A program made the position numbers and the translations under genes. This document shows positions 45,338 through 57,298 of a stretch of 64,000 nucleotides of DNA, in pieces (position 1 is the stretch's first letter; every line of letters starts with the position of its first letter). The DNA is from Eucommia ulmoides (taxonomy: Eukaryota; Streptophyta; Magnoliopsida; Garryales; Eucommiaceae). Under the pieces are notes generated by a model. It searched no databases. It saw only the letters and a list, made by a program, of their open reading frames with translations, and was not told the DNA's origin. The stretch is from NCBI GenBank assembly GCA_016647705.1, contig CM028329.1, forward strand, positions 60,715,231 to 60,779,230, given 5' to 3'.

Positions 45338-46405
45338 GAGTTCTTTACCCATTTGGGTCTTTAAAGATTGAAAATAACAAAAACGAGTCCTCTTTTATTT
45401 TATTTACCAAAATGGGTCTTCTCAGCCTTGTGAAAACCGGTTTCTCAATTTTATTTTTTTAGAATCTGGCCTTGTGAAGGCTGAATTCTAAAAAGGAGTT
45501 GCCACAATGGCAGCCCCCCCCCCTCCTCCCCCACCCCCAATTATATATTTATAATTAAAAATTATAATTTGTATATATAATCTATATATATAACTAATTA
45601 ATTTGTATATATAATTTATAATTTTAAAATATTAAACAAATTTAATATTATAAATATATATATTATATATATAAAAGAAATTTTTTTTGATTCACTCCCC
45701 CCCAACTATTTTGAATCAATTTTTCTTGTAAAAAAAACTTAATATAGCATTGAGTGTTGAAATTTATATTTGAAAATATAAATTTTTTCAAAAAAAATTA
45801 TATTATTTAAAAATAAAATAAAATTTGCTCTCGAATCTCAATTATACACGAATTTAGGAAGCAAAATACATAGAATCTTTTGACTTGTTTTTAGCCATGG
45901 AAGAAAAACTTAATTTGGTCCCCTTATTTTAAGGCTTATTTCTTAATTTTAATATTTTAAGTGGCAATATCGAAAACCCATAAAACAAAAACGACCAAAA
46001 AATAAATATATATTTTCAATACTTTATTTAATATTAGGCCAATGATATTGCCCCTTAAAAAATTAAAATTTCTTATATATATATTTATAATTTTAAAATT
46101 TCTTCAATATTTTAAAATTATAAATTATATATACAAATTAATTAATTATATATATAAATTATAATTTTTAATTACAAATTATAATTATATATACAAATTA
46201 TAAATATATAATTGGGGGGGGGGAGTGGGGGGCTGCCATGGTGGCAATCCCTTTTTAGAACCCGGCCTTCACAAGGTTGGATTCTAAAAAAAATTGAGAA
46301 ATCGGCCTTCACAAGGTCGAGAAGACCCATTTTGGTAAATAAGATAAAAAAGGGACCCATTTTAGTTATTTTTTATCTTTAAAGACCCAAGTGGGTAAAG
46401 AGCTC
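45338..46405. mobile_element. Long-TIR fold-back element (possible non-autonomous Mutator-like)
   Basis: Arms of about 300 bp (45338-45660 and the reverse of 46090-46405) share GAG(T/C)TCTTTACCCA(T/C)TTGG, GGTCTTCTC, TCTCAATTTT and GGCCTTGTGAAGGC/GGCCTTCACAAGG words. Each arm has a homopolymer tract, poly-C at about 45514-45538 and poly-G at about 46216-46231. The flanks AAACTTTTGT (left) and AAGCTTTGGT (right) agree at 8 of 10 positions and may be a worn 9-10-bp target duplication. The interior is AT-rich and non-coding. Confidence 0.6.
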
Positions 46406-47175
46406 AAGCTTTGGTAGACTCTTTTCTTTCTCTTTTTTCTTTTTCTCTTTTTTTCCTTCTTCAACGAGCTTCTTCCTTCTTTTTAGTGATTGTTCGTCGT
46501 CCTCCTTCGGCCATCACCATCGCCGTCGCCGTCGTCTGCTTCTTTTCTATCCTCCATCACCTTCGTCTGTCCTCATCTTCGTCGTCTGCTTAGCATCGAA
46601 ATCGAAACTTTGATTTCAATTTCAATTTCAAAATCGAAACTAGTGTTTCGATTGATTTCGAAAACGAAATCGATTTCCTAATAGCTCCGGCGGTGTTGTT
46701 CGTTTTGGTGGTGGTGTTCAGCGGTGGTGTTCGTTTTAGTGGTGATGGTGTTCGTTTTAGTTGTGTTTTTTGGTGGTGTTGATGTTCGTTTTGGTAGTGT
46801 TCGGCAATAGTGGTGTTCCTTTGTTGAAATCTCGAAATAAGATTTTAATTTTGATTTCGAAATAGGGTTTTGATTTCGATTTCAAGACCTCGATTTCAAT
46901 TTCGAACTATAATCAATTTTGATTTCGATTGGGGTTTAGGATTTCGATTTCGATTGTAGTTTAGAGTTTGATTGCTTGATGATTTATTAATTGTGGTTTA
47001 GAGTTTGTTCTTGATTTCTTGGATAAAATAGTTATCAAATGCGATTCTGTTTCCATATAAAAAAGAAAAATGTCGTTATCAAACGCGATTTTGTTCCCAA
47101 GAAAGAAATAAAATTCTCATTCCATTCTCATCCCATTGTATGGGATGGGCACGAAATGGTTACCAAATGGACCCA
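46406..47175. repeat. Degenerate MITE-like region with ATTTCGA low-complexity core
   Basis: CT-rich at the start (46420-46480), GGTGGTGTTCGTTTT repeats (about 46690-46800) and ATTTCGATTTCGA repeats (about 46590-46970). It ends with GTTATCAAACGCGATT and ATGGTTACCAAATGGAC words typical of the MITE arms seen elsewhere. No gene. Confidence 0.45.
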
Positions 47176-47191
47176 TAAATTTTTATATTAT

Positions 47192-47346
47192 TTTTTTTAT
47201 ATCACTCACACACAGTGTCAGACTAATCTCGTTCAGAGTGCGTAAGTGTCTCTCCCAACAAATATTTTTCCGCAAGCTCGAACCTCTGACCTAGAAGAAA
47301 TCCTTCAACTATTTTAACTCAAACGGGTCTTACCACTTGAGCTACG
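47192..47346 (-). mobile_element. tRNA-derived SINE, full length
   Basis: On the minus strand: A box GTAGCTCAAGTGGTAAG (47345 downward), B box GAGGTTCGAGCTTG (about 47290-47277), then TCTGAACGAGATTAGTCTG and an A-rich tail (T-rich on plus, 47180-47199). The body is closely related to 32505-32660. Confidence 0.7.
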
Positions 47347-47412
47347 CTATATTGATAAAAATGTAATTAATTAATTAAAGAAAAAATTATATTTCTGGTC
47401 GTTGTTTGTTTA

Positions 47413-47671
47413 GGCCCCGTTTGGTAATTGTTTCCATTCCAAAAATTCTCATTCCATTTCCAGATTTTTGAGAATTCTATTTAGGAATAGCGCTTGGTAA
47501 TTTTTGTTCTCGTTCCAAAAATGTATTTACCAAACGTATTTCTATACATTAATCTCAATTTTTTAGGAGAAAAAAGTGTTTACCAGATATTTTTCTAGTT
47601 CTATACATTAATCTTAAAATTTTGAGAGCATGACAGAAATCAGGAAACGAAAACAGTAACCAAGCAAGTCC
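47413..47671. mobile_element. Tourist-like MITE, TTA target duplication
   Basis: Starts GGCCCCGTTTGGTAATTG and ends CAGTAACCAAGCAAGTCC, flanked by TTA at 47410-47412 and 47672-47674. 259 bp, non-coding. Confidence 0.7.
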
Positions 47672-47689
47672 TTAGGCATTGGATGAGTG

Positions 47690-48835
47690 TTTTACGTGAA
47701 TCCCGAGATTTATTAAATAACTTATTTAGTCGTTTTTATTTTACATTTATTTCAATCTTGCAAAATTATAAACATTGCCACTGATTTTGAAAGCAAAGTG
47801 GGTTGAATCCCACATGAACTTTTAATGGGGATATTTTTGTCATTTCATTAACTCACTAAACCCAAGACGATTTCTCTTAACTTTTCTCTAACAACGATTC
47901 ATATGAAGTATGAGAAAAAATCTAAATTATTGTTAAAAAATAGTTAGTGAAAAATGTCTTACACTTACTATAGTAATGAATGACGAAAGTATCCCTATCA
48001 AAAAACCAAGTACTAAGCACAAACTATTTTTCGTCCGAAATCCTTAACAATATTTTCATTTTACATGATTGAAACAAATGCAAGACTTAAAAGATTAAAT
48101 GTGTAATTTGACGAACTCATAATCCACATAAACCTTCTTTTTCGGTTTTCCAGGATATCCCCTGCATCACGGTCAGCGGACACTAATCTCTCGTGATACT
48201 GTCGAACGCCAGAAGCGGGAATCCACATAAACCTTCGCCCAATACTTTAAGGACACAACTTTAATTTTTCCTAATTAAAAAGATAACCATTATTATCGTG
48301 TGATTAATAAATGATTATAAAAATTCATAATCCTAATCAGCAAAAGGGGAAAAAAACAAAAAATATATAAATCATATTCTATGGTTGTGAGTGTGACATA
48401 ATTTTTTTAATAAAATATATAAGTGGATTTAACAAGAGGGCAACCATAATTATTGTTAATAAATAGTCAGCAGAAAATGTCTTAAATTTACTAAAGTAAT
48501 GAATAAAGAAAATATTATTATTAAAATATCATGTACTGAGCAGACAAAAAAATTCGTCCAAATTTCTTAACGTTGTTTTCTATTTGCAGGATTGAAACAT
48601 AATCTAATTTGACAAACGATAGATCCACCGTCCACGTAAACCTCGACAGAAAATCTAATTTTCCCTGATTAAACATATAATCATTATTGTCGTGTGATTA
48701 ACAAATGCTTATAAAAATGCATAATCCTAATTATCAAAGGGCAAAATAACAAAAAATAAATCGTAATCTATGGTTGAGTGTGACATAAATTTTTGAATAA
48801 AATATATAAGTGGATTTAATAAGATTCATTGGTTT
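47690..48835. repeat. Interspersed repeat with local tandem duplication (about 390 bp offset)
   Basis: 48283-48433 and 48670-48822 share CGTGTGATTAA, AAATTCATAATCCTAAT-like, TCTATGGTTG and AAAATATATAAGTGGATTTAA in order. The preceding blocks (about 47930 and 48450) also match. The region belongs to the CATTAACAA family seen at 25890-26590 and 33000-33440. No gene. Confidence 0.55.
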
Positions 48836-48853
48836 AGGTTGAATTTTACACAC

Positions 48854-48855
<2 letters not shown>

Positions 48856-48920
<65 letters not shown>
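48856..48920. repeat. (TA)n microsatellite
   Basis: About 30 TA dinucleotides without interruption. Confidence 0.92.
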
Positions 48921-48924
<4 letters not shown>

Positions 48925-49189
48925 TTGGAATAAATTAAGTATATGATTCATTTTCTAATTATGGAAAATAATTATTTTAATTTATCTTTAATGTTTGGTT
49001 TCTTTTTTTGATATTTTGATTCATTCTCATTTGAGTTTAATGAATGACTTTTTTTTTTTTTAACTATTTTATAAGTATTTAAATACAATGAAAATAAATT
49101 GTATTTTTTTTTTAATTTCCATTATATTCTTGATGACATAAAAATTATAACAAATCATAAAATAAATCCATTTATATAGTTTATCGGAA

Positions 49190-50235
49190 GTGATGAGAGG
49201 TTATAACTAGATTTAGAGAAGAGGGACCATGCGTACACCGGCTCACCCATTGATAATTGACATAAATTCTCACATTGGGTAAGTTTTACCCAGAGAAATA
49301 CCCCGAGCAAGAGAATAAGTAGTTGTTGGGAGAATTATATAAAAGACTTGGCCAAAGTTAGGAAAACTAAGGTGATGTTTGGTTAGTGTTTCCAGTTTTT
49401 ATGTTTCTACTTCTAATAAACTGGGATAGGATGGGATGAATTTTTTGTTTCTGTTCTGGAGTATTTCGGAAATAGAAACGTGTTTGGTAACAACCATTGT
49501 CCTGAATTTTTTTTTTTTAATTTGTCAGAAGATAAACAAGAAACTCGTTTCATTGCAATATTTATTTCTTTTTTCTTTAAATATATAGTGGCCAGAAGGG
49601 GTGGTGGCCGACGAGATTGTTGTGGGAGGGAAGATGAATCAACTTTTTTTTTTTTTCTTAGATTCTTAAGAAATAGTTTCAAATCACTTCCAAAATTTTA
49701 GGAACAAAAATGTGTTTACCAAATGTGTTTCTATACATTAATCCCAAATTTTTGGGAGCGAGAACATAAATAAGGAAACAAAACAATAGCCAAACGAGGC
49801 CTAAGTTTACCACTCGTAGCTTACCTCCCTCACTCACATATATATATATATATATATAGGCTTGCATGGCGAGAAAGATTATGAGAGAATATCACCGTTA
49901 ATGATGTCCAAGTGTACACCAATACAGTGATGAATGTATATTATCAATTTTAATTCAATTTGTGTTAATGAAACTCACAAACAGAGAGAGTTGACCACGC
50001 TTACATCAGTTCATTGATTGATATCTTACATAAATTCTCATATCGGTAAATTTTATCCATAGAAGAACCCAAGCATGAGATTAAGTAGCTGTCAGAAGAA
50101 TTATATGAAAGTTGTCGGCAAAATGAGGAAAACTAAAGCTTACCGCTCGCAACTTACCCCCTTCACATATATATAGGCCTACATGGCAAGAAAATTAGAT
50201 TATGAGAAAATATCACTGTTAATGAGGTCTTGCCA
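49190..50235. repeat. Direct duplication of about 300 bp, first copy split by a MITE
   Basis: Copy 1 is 49225-49370 plus 49802-49910; copy 2 is about 49990-50235. Shared words in order: ACATAAATTCTCA, GTAAGTTTTACCCA/GTAAATTTTATCCA, TAAGTAG, GGAAAACTAA, ACTTACC, ATATATAGGC and ATATCAC(C/T)GTTAATGA. Confidence 0.6.
49371..49801. mobile_element. Tourist-like MITE with an empty-site paralogue nearby
   Basis: Starts GGTGATGTTTGGTTAGTG and ends TAGCCAAACGAGGCC, flanked by TAA at 49368-49370 and 49802-49804. The paralogous block near 50130 reads GGAAAACTAAAGCTTACC without the insertion. 431 bp, non-coding. Confidence 0.75.
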
Positions 50236-50954
50236 TGTGAAATTTATTTGGGCACTTTGTTAAGGGTTTTCCCTTGCACGTTGCATAACATGGCCAATCC
50301 ATTTAAGAAAGGCAGATCCACATGACTTCTGTCCAAGTTAGACGTTCTTGGGACCTAGTTGAACACAAGGTGTTCAAAATTCTGAAGAGAACGTGTTCTC
50401 AGTTTTACGAGTGTTTGGTATATCGCCACATCAGTAACCACCTCATAGGTCATACAATAGACACGTGAACAACCATCAATTCACGTCAATATAAAAGTTG
50501 CTATAATGAACGAAAAAATAGCGCATTTATAGTGTCAGGTTTGAAACTGTAACTTTTTTATGCGAATACAGATACATACTATATTCCGAGAAAAGACAAG
50601 ATTGAATACGACATTTGCCTTCATTTTTAAATTTAAATAATTTAACAATTTTTTAAATTCAACATAAAATATATATTAAAATATTATTTTTTTAATATTT
50701 TTTTTTTCAATTCATACCTAACACCTCCAAAATGCAGCAGTCCAAAGTACACCGGTGGCGACTTCTCTTCATCTTCTTGCGTGTTTGTATACCTCTCCAC
50801 CTCTCAAAACCTCCAAAAAACCCTAATTTTCCGTACAATCTTCAGCTAAATTTGCCTTCCCAACACTTCAATTCATCCAATAATCTCACCCTTTTTGCTT
50901 GATCTCTCAAGATTTGAGCTCTCTTCACTCTAGAATTTCGAATTCTTGACTGTA
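50236..50954 (+). other. Spacer, promoter and 5' UTR of the DUF789 gene
   Basis: AT-rich to about 50720. The last 230 bp before the ATG are C/T-rich and probably transcribed leader. No other gene seen. Confidence 0.4.
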
Positions 50955-53900
50955 ATGTCTGGTTCCGGCGGCTTTGCGGTGTCTAGGAGTCACAGCGGAG
51001 ACCGATTCTACAATCCTCCGGCGATTCGGAGGCACCAGCAGTTGCTGCTACAGCAGCAGCACTTGCAGAGGCAGCAGCTTCGGAGGCCAGGGAAGTTGGA
51101 CCCTGCGCCACCGCCGCCGGAGGCGGCGGCGGCGGTTGTGTTGGAGGCTGAAAATCGGGCTGATTCCGACGATTCAACCACGACATTGTCGAAACCGCCT
51201 CCCGTCTGCTCAACTTCGCCGCCTACCTCCACTAACTTGGATCGACTAATGGAGTCCGTAACTCCATTTGTTCCTGCTCAGCACTTCACTGAGGTATCCC
51301 CCATAATGTGTTTCTTCGCTCTATAAAAAAAACCCTAAAACCCCTGTTTGGTTTGTTTGAAAATGCATGAAAATTAAAGAAATTAGAAATCTGAATCTTC
51401 AAGTATACAATTCAGCTGTCTCTGAAAATCTAAGTATTTGACATTTCTTCTTTTTTTCCGCTAAGAACAAGGATAGATTTTCAAATTAAATTCTTGCCAA
51501 AATAACAGAGTTATGCATGATCTTCAATGGCTGTGGACTGTTTCGTAATTTAAATCCTGCTATTTGTTTACTCTTTCTTGTTTATAAAGATGAATGCTGG
51601 GGAATTGAGAAACCATGAAGTTGAATCAAATCCATACTACTGCATTGGAGATCTATGGGAATGTTTTAGAGAATGGAGTGTGTATGGAGTGGGTGTACCG
51701 TTATTGCTGAACGGCGAAGACTCAATTATACAATATTATGTTCCATTCTTGTCCGGTATACAGTTGTATGCAGACCCATTGAAGCAAGATTCGAAGATTA
51801 GGTGAGCTTAATTCATATGTTTTTTACCCTTTTTAATTTTTAGTTTTACCAATTAAATTTTCCGAGCTTAATTAGTTTTCGTACTTGCATTAATTTTACA
51901 CGGTTAGATCAAACTGATCACTTCACATGTTGTATTTAGCACGGACAAAAAGCGCCTCCATTGAATTACTAACCATATTTTATATTATATATGTATGCCC
52001 AAAAGCTAATTCAAATGCTTTGTTATCAATCATTGCACTTATTACTTGGTGCAAAAAATAAAAACCCTCAATTAGATTCAACGGCAGATCTAGAAAATTG
52101 AGGGGTGGCTAATTTTTTTGGAGAATTTTTTTTTTTTTTTTTTTAAAATTCCGTCCGGGGTGGGTGGGGGTGATAGTGAAAATTTTCAATATTTGAGGGG
52201 GCACTTGAGCCCTCTCTGGAACCTTCATAGCTCTGCCACTGATTAGATTTGTAAGCTATGTATTATTGCAAGGGTTTCAGCCCCAGAGTTATGAAGAGGA
52301 CAATGGCTAAGCCTCTTTTACTTGTTTTGTGAATTAGAACGAAAACGGCAACTACAGGCATTTATTTTATTATTATATATATATATACATATATACATAT
52401 ATATATATAATAAAATAAAGGTTTATTGTTGTTGTTGTTGTTGTTGTTATATATATATATATATATATAATTGCATAAGAATGCATACGCAAAAGCCCTA
52501 GACATTAAAAACGAAAGAAGTAAGTTCTGAGAAATAGTAAAAAAGGAAAGAAAAAACCTATATATCACAAATAAAAGGTTTCAAGATGAGAATTTAAATC
52601 GTCCATTCTAGTTGCTCCATGCCACAAACAGTTATTTAGAAATTATTTTGGCAAATCCTTGAAAATTTCTTAAAGTTTTTTGCTAGTGTTTGGTAGCATG
52701 GAATTGGTTTTAGGTTTTTGTGAAACCTCTAAGGCCTTGATTTCATTCACTTGTGTATTAAAACTTAAAAAGTGTACCTTTTATTTGTGCATTATAGGTT
52801 CATTTTTGAATTATATGTGCTTGAAATTCCATTGCTGATATGATCTATGAAATGCTTCACCAGCATTTTCTTGGTGTAGTCCACTTTTAATGATAAAAAT
52901 TTTCGATTCGATGTTTATTTATGTCGACCACTAGCCACTTCCATATCCGATGTGAGATAAACCCAACAATCTCGGGCCTTTGGTTGACGAACCCTCGATC
53001 AGTTGCTCCCTTTGTGGCTATTGGGCCAAAGTTGTTGTAACTTGGGTTCTGATACCAGTGTAGAATGATCTTGGACCTCTCTCAACCACAAAGTTAGCCT
53101 ATGAGGTGAGGCTTTCCCTCATGTTTATAATCTGACCACCAGCCCCTTCCACATCCGGTGTGGGATAAACCTAATAATTTATTATTAAAAAAATTAAGTC
53201 AAATTCGAAAAATACGATTAAGAACAATAGACTCTACTTATTTATCCATAAAAAAAAGCATGAAAATGTAGGTTTTGTTGTTTTTATTAACATTTGGTGG
53301 TGTAAATTTTTATCAGGAGACCGGGTGAGGAGGCTGATGCTGAATCTACAAATAGTGGTGGAAGCAGTGACTGTGAAGTGAACCAAAACTCTCAAAGATT
53401 ACACAGACTCGTGTTGAGGGATAAATCGGTCATTAATCCAATTGATGAAGCTGAAACTTCCAATTCACCGGGTGTTCTTTTCTTTGAATATTTAGAACAC
53501 GAACAACCTTATAATCGCAGACCGCTAACTGACAAGGCAAGTTTTTTTTTTTTTTTTCAATTTCAATGTGTTTTAACGGTTATTTAGGCCCTGTTTGTTT
53601 AGTGTTTCTGTTTTGTTCCCTGAAAATTGGGAACAAAAACAGAAATATGGCTTTTTAGGACAATTTTTTGAGAGCAGAACACATTTGTTCCCTAGATTTC
53701 TGTTTTTTCCCATGATTTTTTGGGAACAGAAACAGTAAACTGGGAACGGAAAAAATGCTAAATAAATGCCACCTTATTTCTTTATCCTATGAAAAGATGG
53801 TTGATCTAGATTTTGACTGACTCGGCAGGTTTCGTTTCTTGAATCCAAATTTTCGGAGCTAAAAATGTACAAGAGCTGTGATTTATTGCCTTCGAGTTGG

Positions 53901-54885
53901 ATGTCTGTAGCGTGGTATGCGTTTTTCGTTCAAAGCCCAGAAATATATATAAAACGAGGGGGAAGTGGGGTTTGGGGAACAAAAAAAAATTACTTCTAAT
54001 TCTTGTAACAATTTTTTTTTTTTTTTTACTGATGTATCAAATTTCGTTTGTTTGCAGGTATCCGATATATAGAATACCCGTGGGCCCAACCCTCCGTGAT
54101 CTCGATGCTTCTTTCTTAACCTTCCATACCCTTTCAACAAAATCCAAAAGTACGTCTCTCTCTCTCTTTATATATATATATATATATACCTAATGGAATA
54201 TAGGAGGCATGAAAAGTTTTCCGTCTCCTATTTTTTTTTTTTTTTTTTTTTTAAGTTTTGAGTTTTTTGAATCATTTTTTTTAATTACGTGTCAACTTCC
54301 CATTGGGTCATGTGATCATTTTGGACAAATTAACTGAAAAATATACACGCACACGCACATGCACACACACACATAGACGGGATTTCTTGTACTTGAAGAC
54401 ACTGTATCGATTTTCTAATTTATTAGTGTAAAAAGATTGTAAATAATAAACAAAAATAACTCAAAAAGAGAAAATTATTATTCAACTTAATTGCCTGCAA
54501 AGTAGGGGTGTGAAATTTCAAAAAAACGATGTTATTCATTTATTTTTATCAAAATCAGGCATTCTCAAATACTATTTTGATTTATATTATATTATATTAT
54601 ATATATATATAAATCCGTTAGGTGAATAATCGAAACTCCATTATTGTTCCCGAATTTGCAGGCAATGATTTGAAGGTTCACAATGGATCTTCAAAGATTC
54701 GTCTCCCCGTTTTCGGGCTTGCTTCTTACAAATTGAAAGGCTCATTATTGAGTCCAAGCAGAGCATCCGAATGCGAGCAAGAGAATTCTCTTCTTCAAGC
54801 TGCCGATAATTGGCTTAATCTCCTTCAGGTTGTTCTTCCCGACTATCAATTTTTTCGTTCTCACTATTCTCAGTGGAAACGATAG
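50955..54885 (+). CDS. DUF789 family protein (6 exons, about 390 aa)
   Basis: Exons: 50955-51293, 51590-51801, 53317-53536, 53829-53914, 54058-54149, 54662-54885; they sum to 391 codons with stop. The start [22 protein letters not shown] is followed by a Gln-rich run (residues about 27-40) and a Pro/Ala-rich segment. The conserved core then reads [92 protein letters not shown], and C-terminally [18 protein letters not shown]. These are the marks of the plant-specific DUF789 family, whose biochemical role I cannot state. Intron 3 starts GCAAGT (a GC-AG intron); intron 2 is 1.5 kb and holds a TRIM remnant and TA/GTT microsatellites; intron 3 also holds a MITE. Confidence 0.92.
52372..52470. repeat. 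TA and GTT microsatellites in DUF789 intron 2
   Basis: Runs of TA interrupted by CA (52372-52410), (GTT)n at about 52426-52447, then TA again (52448-52468). Confidence 0.85.
52916..53176 (-). mobile_element. TRIM-like remnant in DUF789 intron 2
   Basis: A primer-binding site TGGTATCAGAACC is visible on the minus strand (plus 53045-53057). Upstream of it on that strand lies an LTR-like block (53059-53176), and a partial second block (about 52921-52968) shares the CACATC(C)GG(A)TGTGG and GGTTTATCC/GGGTTTATCTC words. The target duplication is not resolved. A fragment of the same LTR type lies at about 11-55 in the PDCD2-like intron. Confidence 0.55.
53537..53828 (+). other. GC-AG intron of the DUF789 gene
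   Basis: The donor is AAG|GCAAGT at 53537 and the acceptor GGCAG at 53828. The rest of the donor matches the strong AAG|GYAAGT context seen in natural GC-AG introns. Using it joins PLTDK to VSFLESKF in the conserved DUF789 core; no nearby GT keeps that join. Confidence 0.85.
53587..53774. mobile_element. Short Tourist-like MITE in the GC-AG intron
   Basis: Starts GGCCCTGTTTGTTTAGTG and ends AAATAAATGCCACC, flanked by TTA (53584-53586 and 53775-53777). Inner words GGGAACAAAAACAGAAAT and AACAGAAACAGTAAACTGGG are partly inverted. 188 bp. Confidence 0.7.
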
Positions 54886-55400
54886 CGATATGTTCTCAAT
54901 TTGTTCTCAGTTTGGGAACAGAAATAATGGGTTGAGAACAGCTTTTTTTTTTTAGCAGAAAAAAATTGTTAAAAACCGTTTTTTGTGTAGTAATGTTGTT
55001 GTTTAAGCCTTCTTTTTTCTTCTCTTTATAGTATTGTAAAGCACTAGTGTTCTTGAAAATGGCATACGGCTTTGATGGAGGCCGAAAAGAGGGTCTCTTT
55101 GGTAATTTTGTTTGGGGTTTTGGGGGGCTAGCTGAAAACTGTTGATGATATATTGGTATATTGTTAGAATTTTATCAGAAATATTGACAATTTTCTCCTT
55201 GATAATGATGAAAATTTTGAGCAACTCTTGTATCAAATTGTTCCTTGAACATGTTTTTTTATTTTTTGAGTTTGCTTCTTGTGTTCTTTTGTATTTGTTC
55301 TGTTCTTAGAAATTGTTCTGAAAATTCGAGAACAGAATAAAAACAACCCAACACTAGCACAGATCTAGAAAATTGATTGTTGTCCTACATGTTAGCAAGG
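54886..55400 (+). other. DUF789 3' UTR and downstream sequence
   Basis: Follows the stop at 54883-54885. T-rich, with AATAATGA and AATAAAA-type poly-A signal words (for example near 55336). Contains GTTCTC/GGGAACAG words related to the MITE arms. Confidence 0.4.
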
Positions 55401-57298
55401 CACTGTTCATCATTTAGATTTGACCACCCAACATCGACCGACTAGATGGCCCAGAATCCGCCTAGGTGCTTGCCGACTACAACCATGGTGATTTTGACTG
55501 TGCTCTTTCCACTGTATGTTTGTGCTCTCCGTCCTACCACGGTCAGTTCACTACAGGAAGAGAACCGAACAAGTCCTTCCAACCACCAGAAGGTTTATAC
55601 GCCGCTGTGAGTTGGACTTTGTCTCCTATTCCCTCTGATAGGTCCATGGCTTTTATTTTATGGGGCCAAAGTCAAGGCCCAAAGGTCTAATCCTGCCATT
55701 CACCATTTGATTCGCCACATCATCGGATTACAATAATAATCCGAGCTTAACGCCCTAATTTTATGGAACTAGTCTGCAGAACATTTAGGAACGATAGAGA
55801 CATTTCATTAGGCATACCTGGGCAAGTTTTGCAAGTACTTGCTCGGACTCCTAAAGTTTTTATCAAAGACCGTTCACTGAATAGAATAAACACTAAAATG
55901 TCAGCTCAATAAACAAAACATCACGTGATCTCTGACAAGATTAAATGAGTGTGTTAATCAATTTTATACACTAACAGATATAATATTATTACAATTGTAT
56001 TATACTATCATTTAATTAGATTTTTTTTAATAGATTAATATATTACATTATCATATTATTATATTCATTAATTTTTTTTTAAAAAAAATTATATAATTAT
56101 AATAAATGTAACTTAGGCGTTTTATATTTTATTCTTTACACAATCAGTTCTAAGTCTGAATAAAAGAGAAAAATTGTGTTAGATTGCTGACAACCAGTAT
56201 AAAACTTTGTCTAAACATGAATCTAAATAAATGTAATTATCACCATCTTTAAATTTTATTACTATTATTACTTCATTACAATATATATCCGATCTGGATA
56301 AATGTCACGTACACCAAGGTTCATGAATCCTATTAATAAAGATTTATTTTTTTTAACTTTGCATCCCTAAAGTTTGGAGAAATATCACTTTAATCCTTAT
56401 ATTTTCAATTTTAAACACATTAAACCCTAAAACATCTAAATCGTGTCAAGTTAATCCAAATCGATAATTTTATCATTTTGTATGAAAAAAAATAATTCAC
56501 GTATCAAATACAGAATCATACACATGAGTGAATTTCATAAAAAAAATAAAAAAAAATTTACTGATTTAGATTTATTTGATACGATTTAAATATTTCAAAG
56601 TTTAATATTTTTCACACGAAATTTCTCTGAAACTTTATGCGTGCAAAGTCAAAAAACTCCCTAATAAAAAAAATAAGATTAATTACACTTTGTTCCTTTA
56701 TAGTTTGACGGATTTGTATCATTATATCTCTATAATATTTTCTTCAGCACTTGTACCCTTTAGTTCACATTTAAGTAAAACGGTAAAAAATACCTAATAG
56801 AATTTCGTGAAATGACAAATTTATCCTTATACCCAATCGAACTAAAAAAAAGGCAAACGAATATTATCTGATCCAACCCCACTTGCACGTACAAGTATTA
56901 AAAATGTAACTATACTCCAGTCTAAATCACACGAGGTAATTGTTGACGAAAATATAATTTAATAAAATTGTAGGGGATTAAAGTGCCATTAATCCTAAAA
57001 AAATATACTTTTAAATTTGACCGTTAATTAATTAAAATTTAAAAGTCGATCCATCTTCTTTCCTCTTCTTCTTTTTAAGACTTTTTATCTCCATGTGGGC
57101 CCACCCAAGTCATCTCCAGCAGACCGTTTTATTCAAATACTAGCCGTTAGATTTCGTCCACCAACGGCTTAGATTACTCGACCGTTGCAAGTGATCGTCT
57201 TCTTACAAAACCCCACTCCTGAAGAAAAATCAAATTCAGGCGTCGCCCACTTCACTTTGATTCAGGTTTCATATGTGATTCTTAGCTTTGTAATAAAA
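55401..57298. other. Intergenic DNA and CSLD5 promoter region
   Basis: A 74-codon frame at 55466-55690 has no recognisable domain and is probably repeat-derived. About 56340-56665 is an AT-rich inverted-repeat element (ACTTTGCATCCC near the left, GCGTGCAAAGTC at the right), related to 58730-58985. The last 230 bp before the CSLD5 ATG are GC-richer and probably promoter and 5' UTR. No gene supported. Confidence 0.4.

Noticed and set aside
45338..46405. A CRISPR-like or prokaryotic structure
   Set aside because: No spacer-repeat pattern; this is plant nuclear DNA and the repeat is a simple pair of inverted arms.
55466..55690. 74-codon frame downstream of the DUF789 gene as a coding gene
   Set aside because: No recognisable domain, isolated, no introns or promoter seen; composition is like other repeat-derived DNA here.
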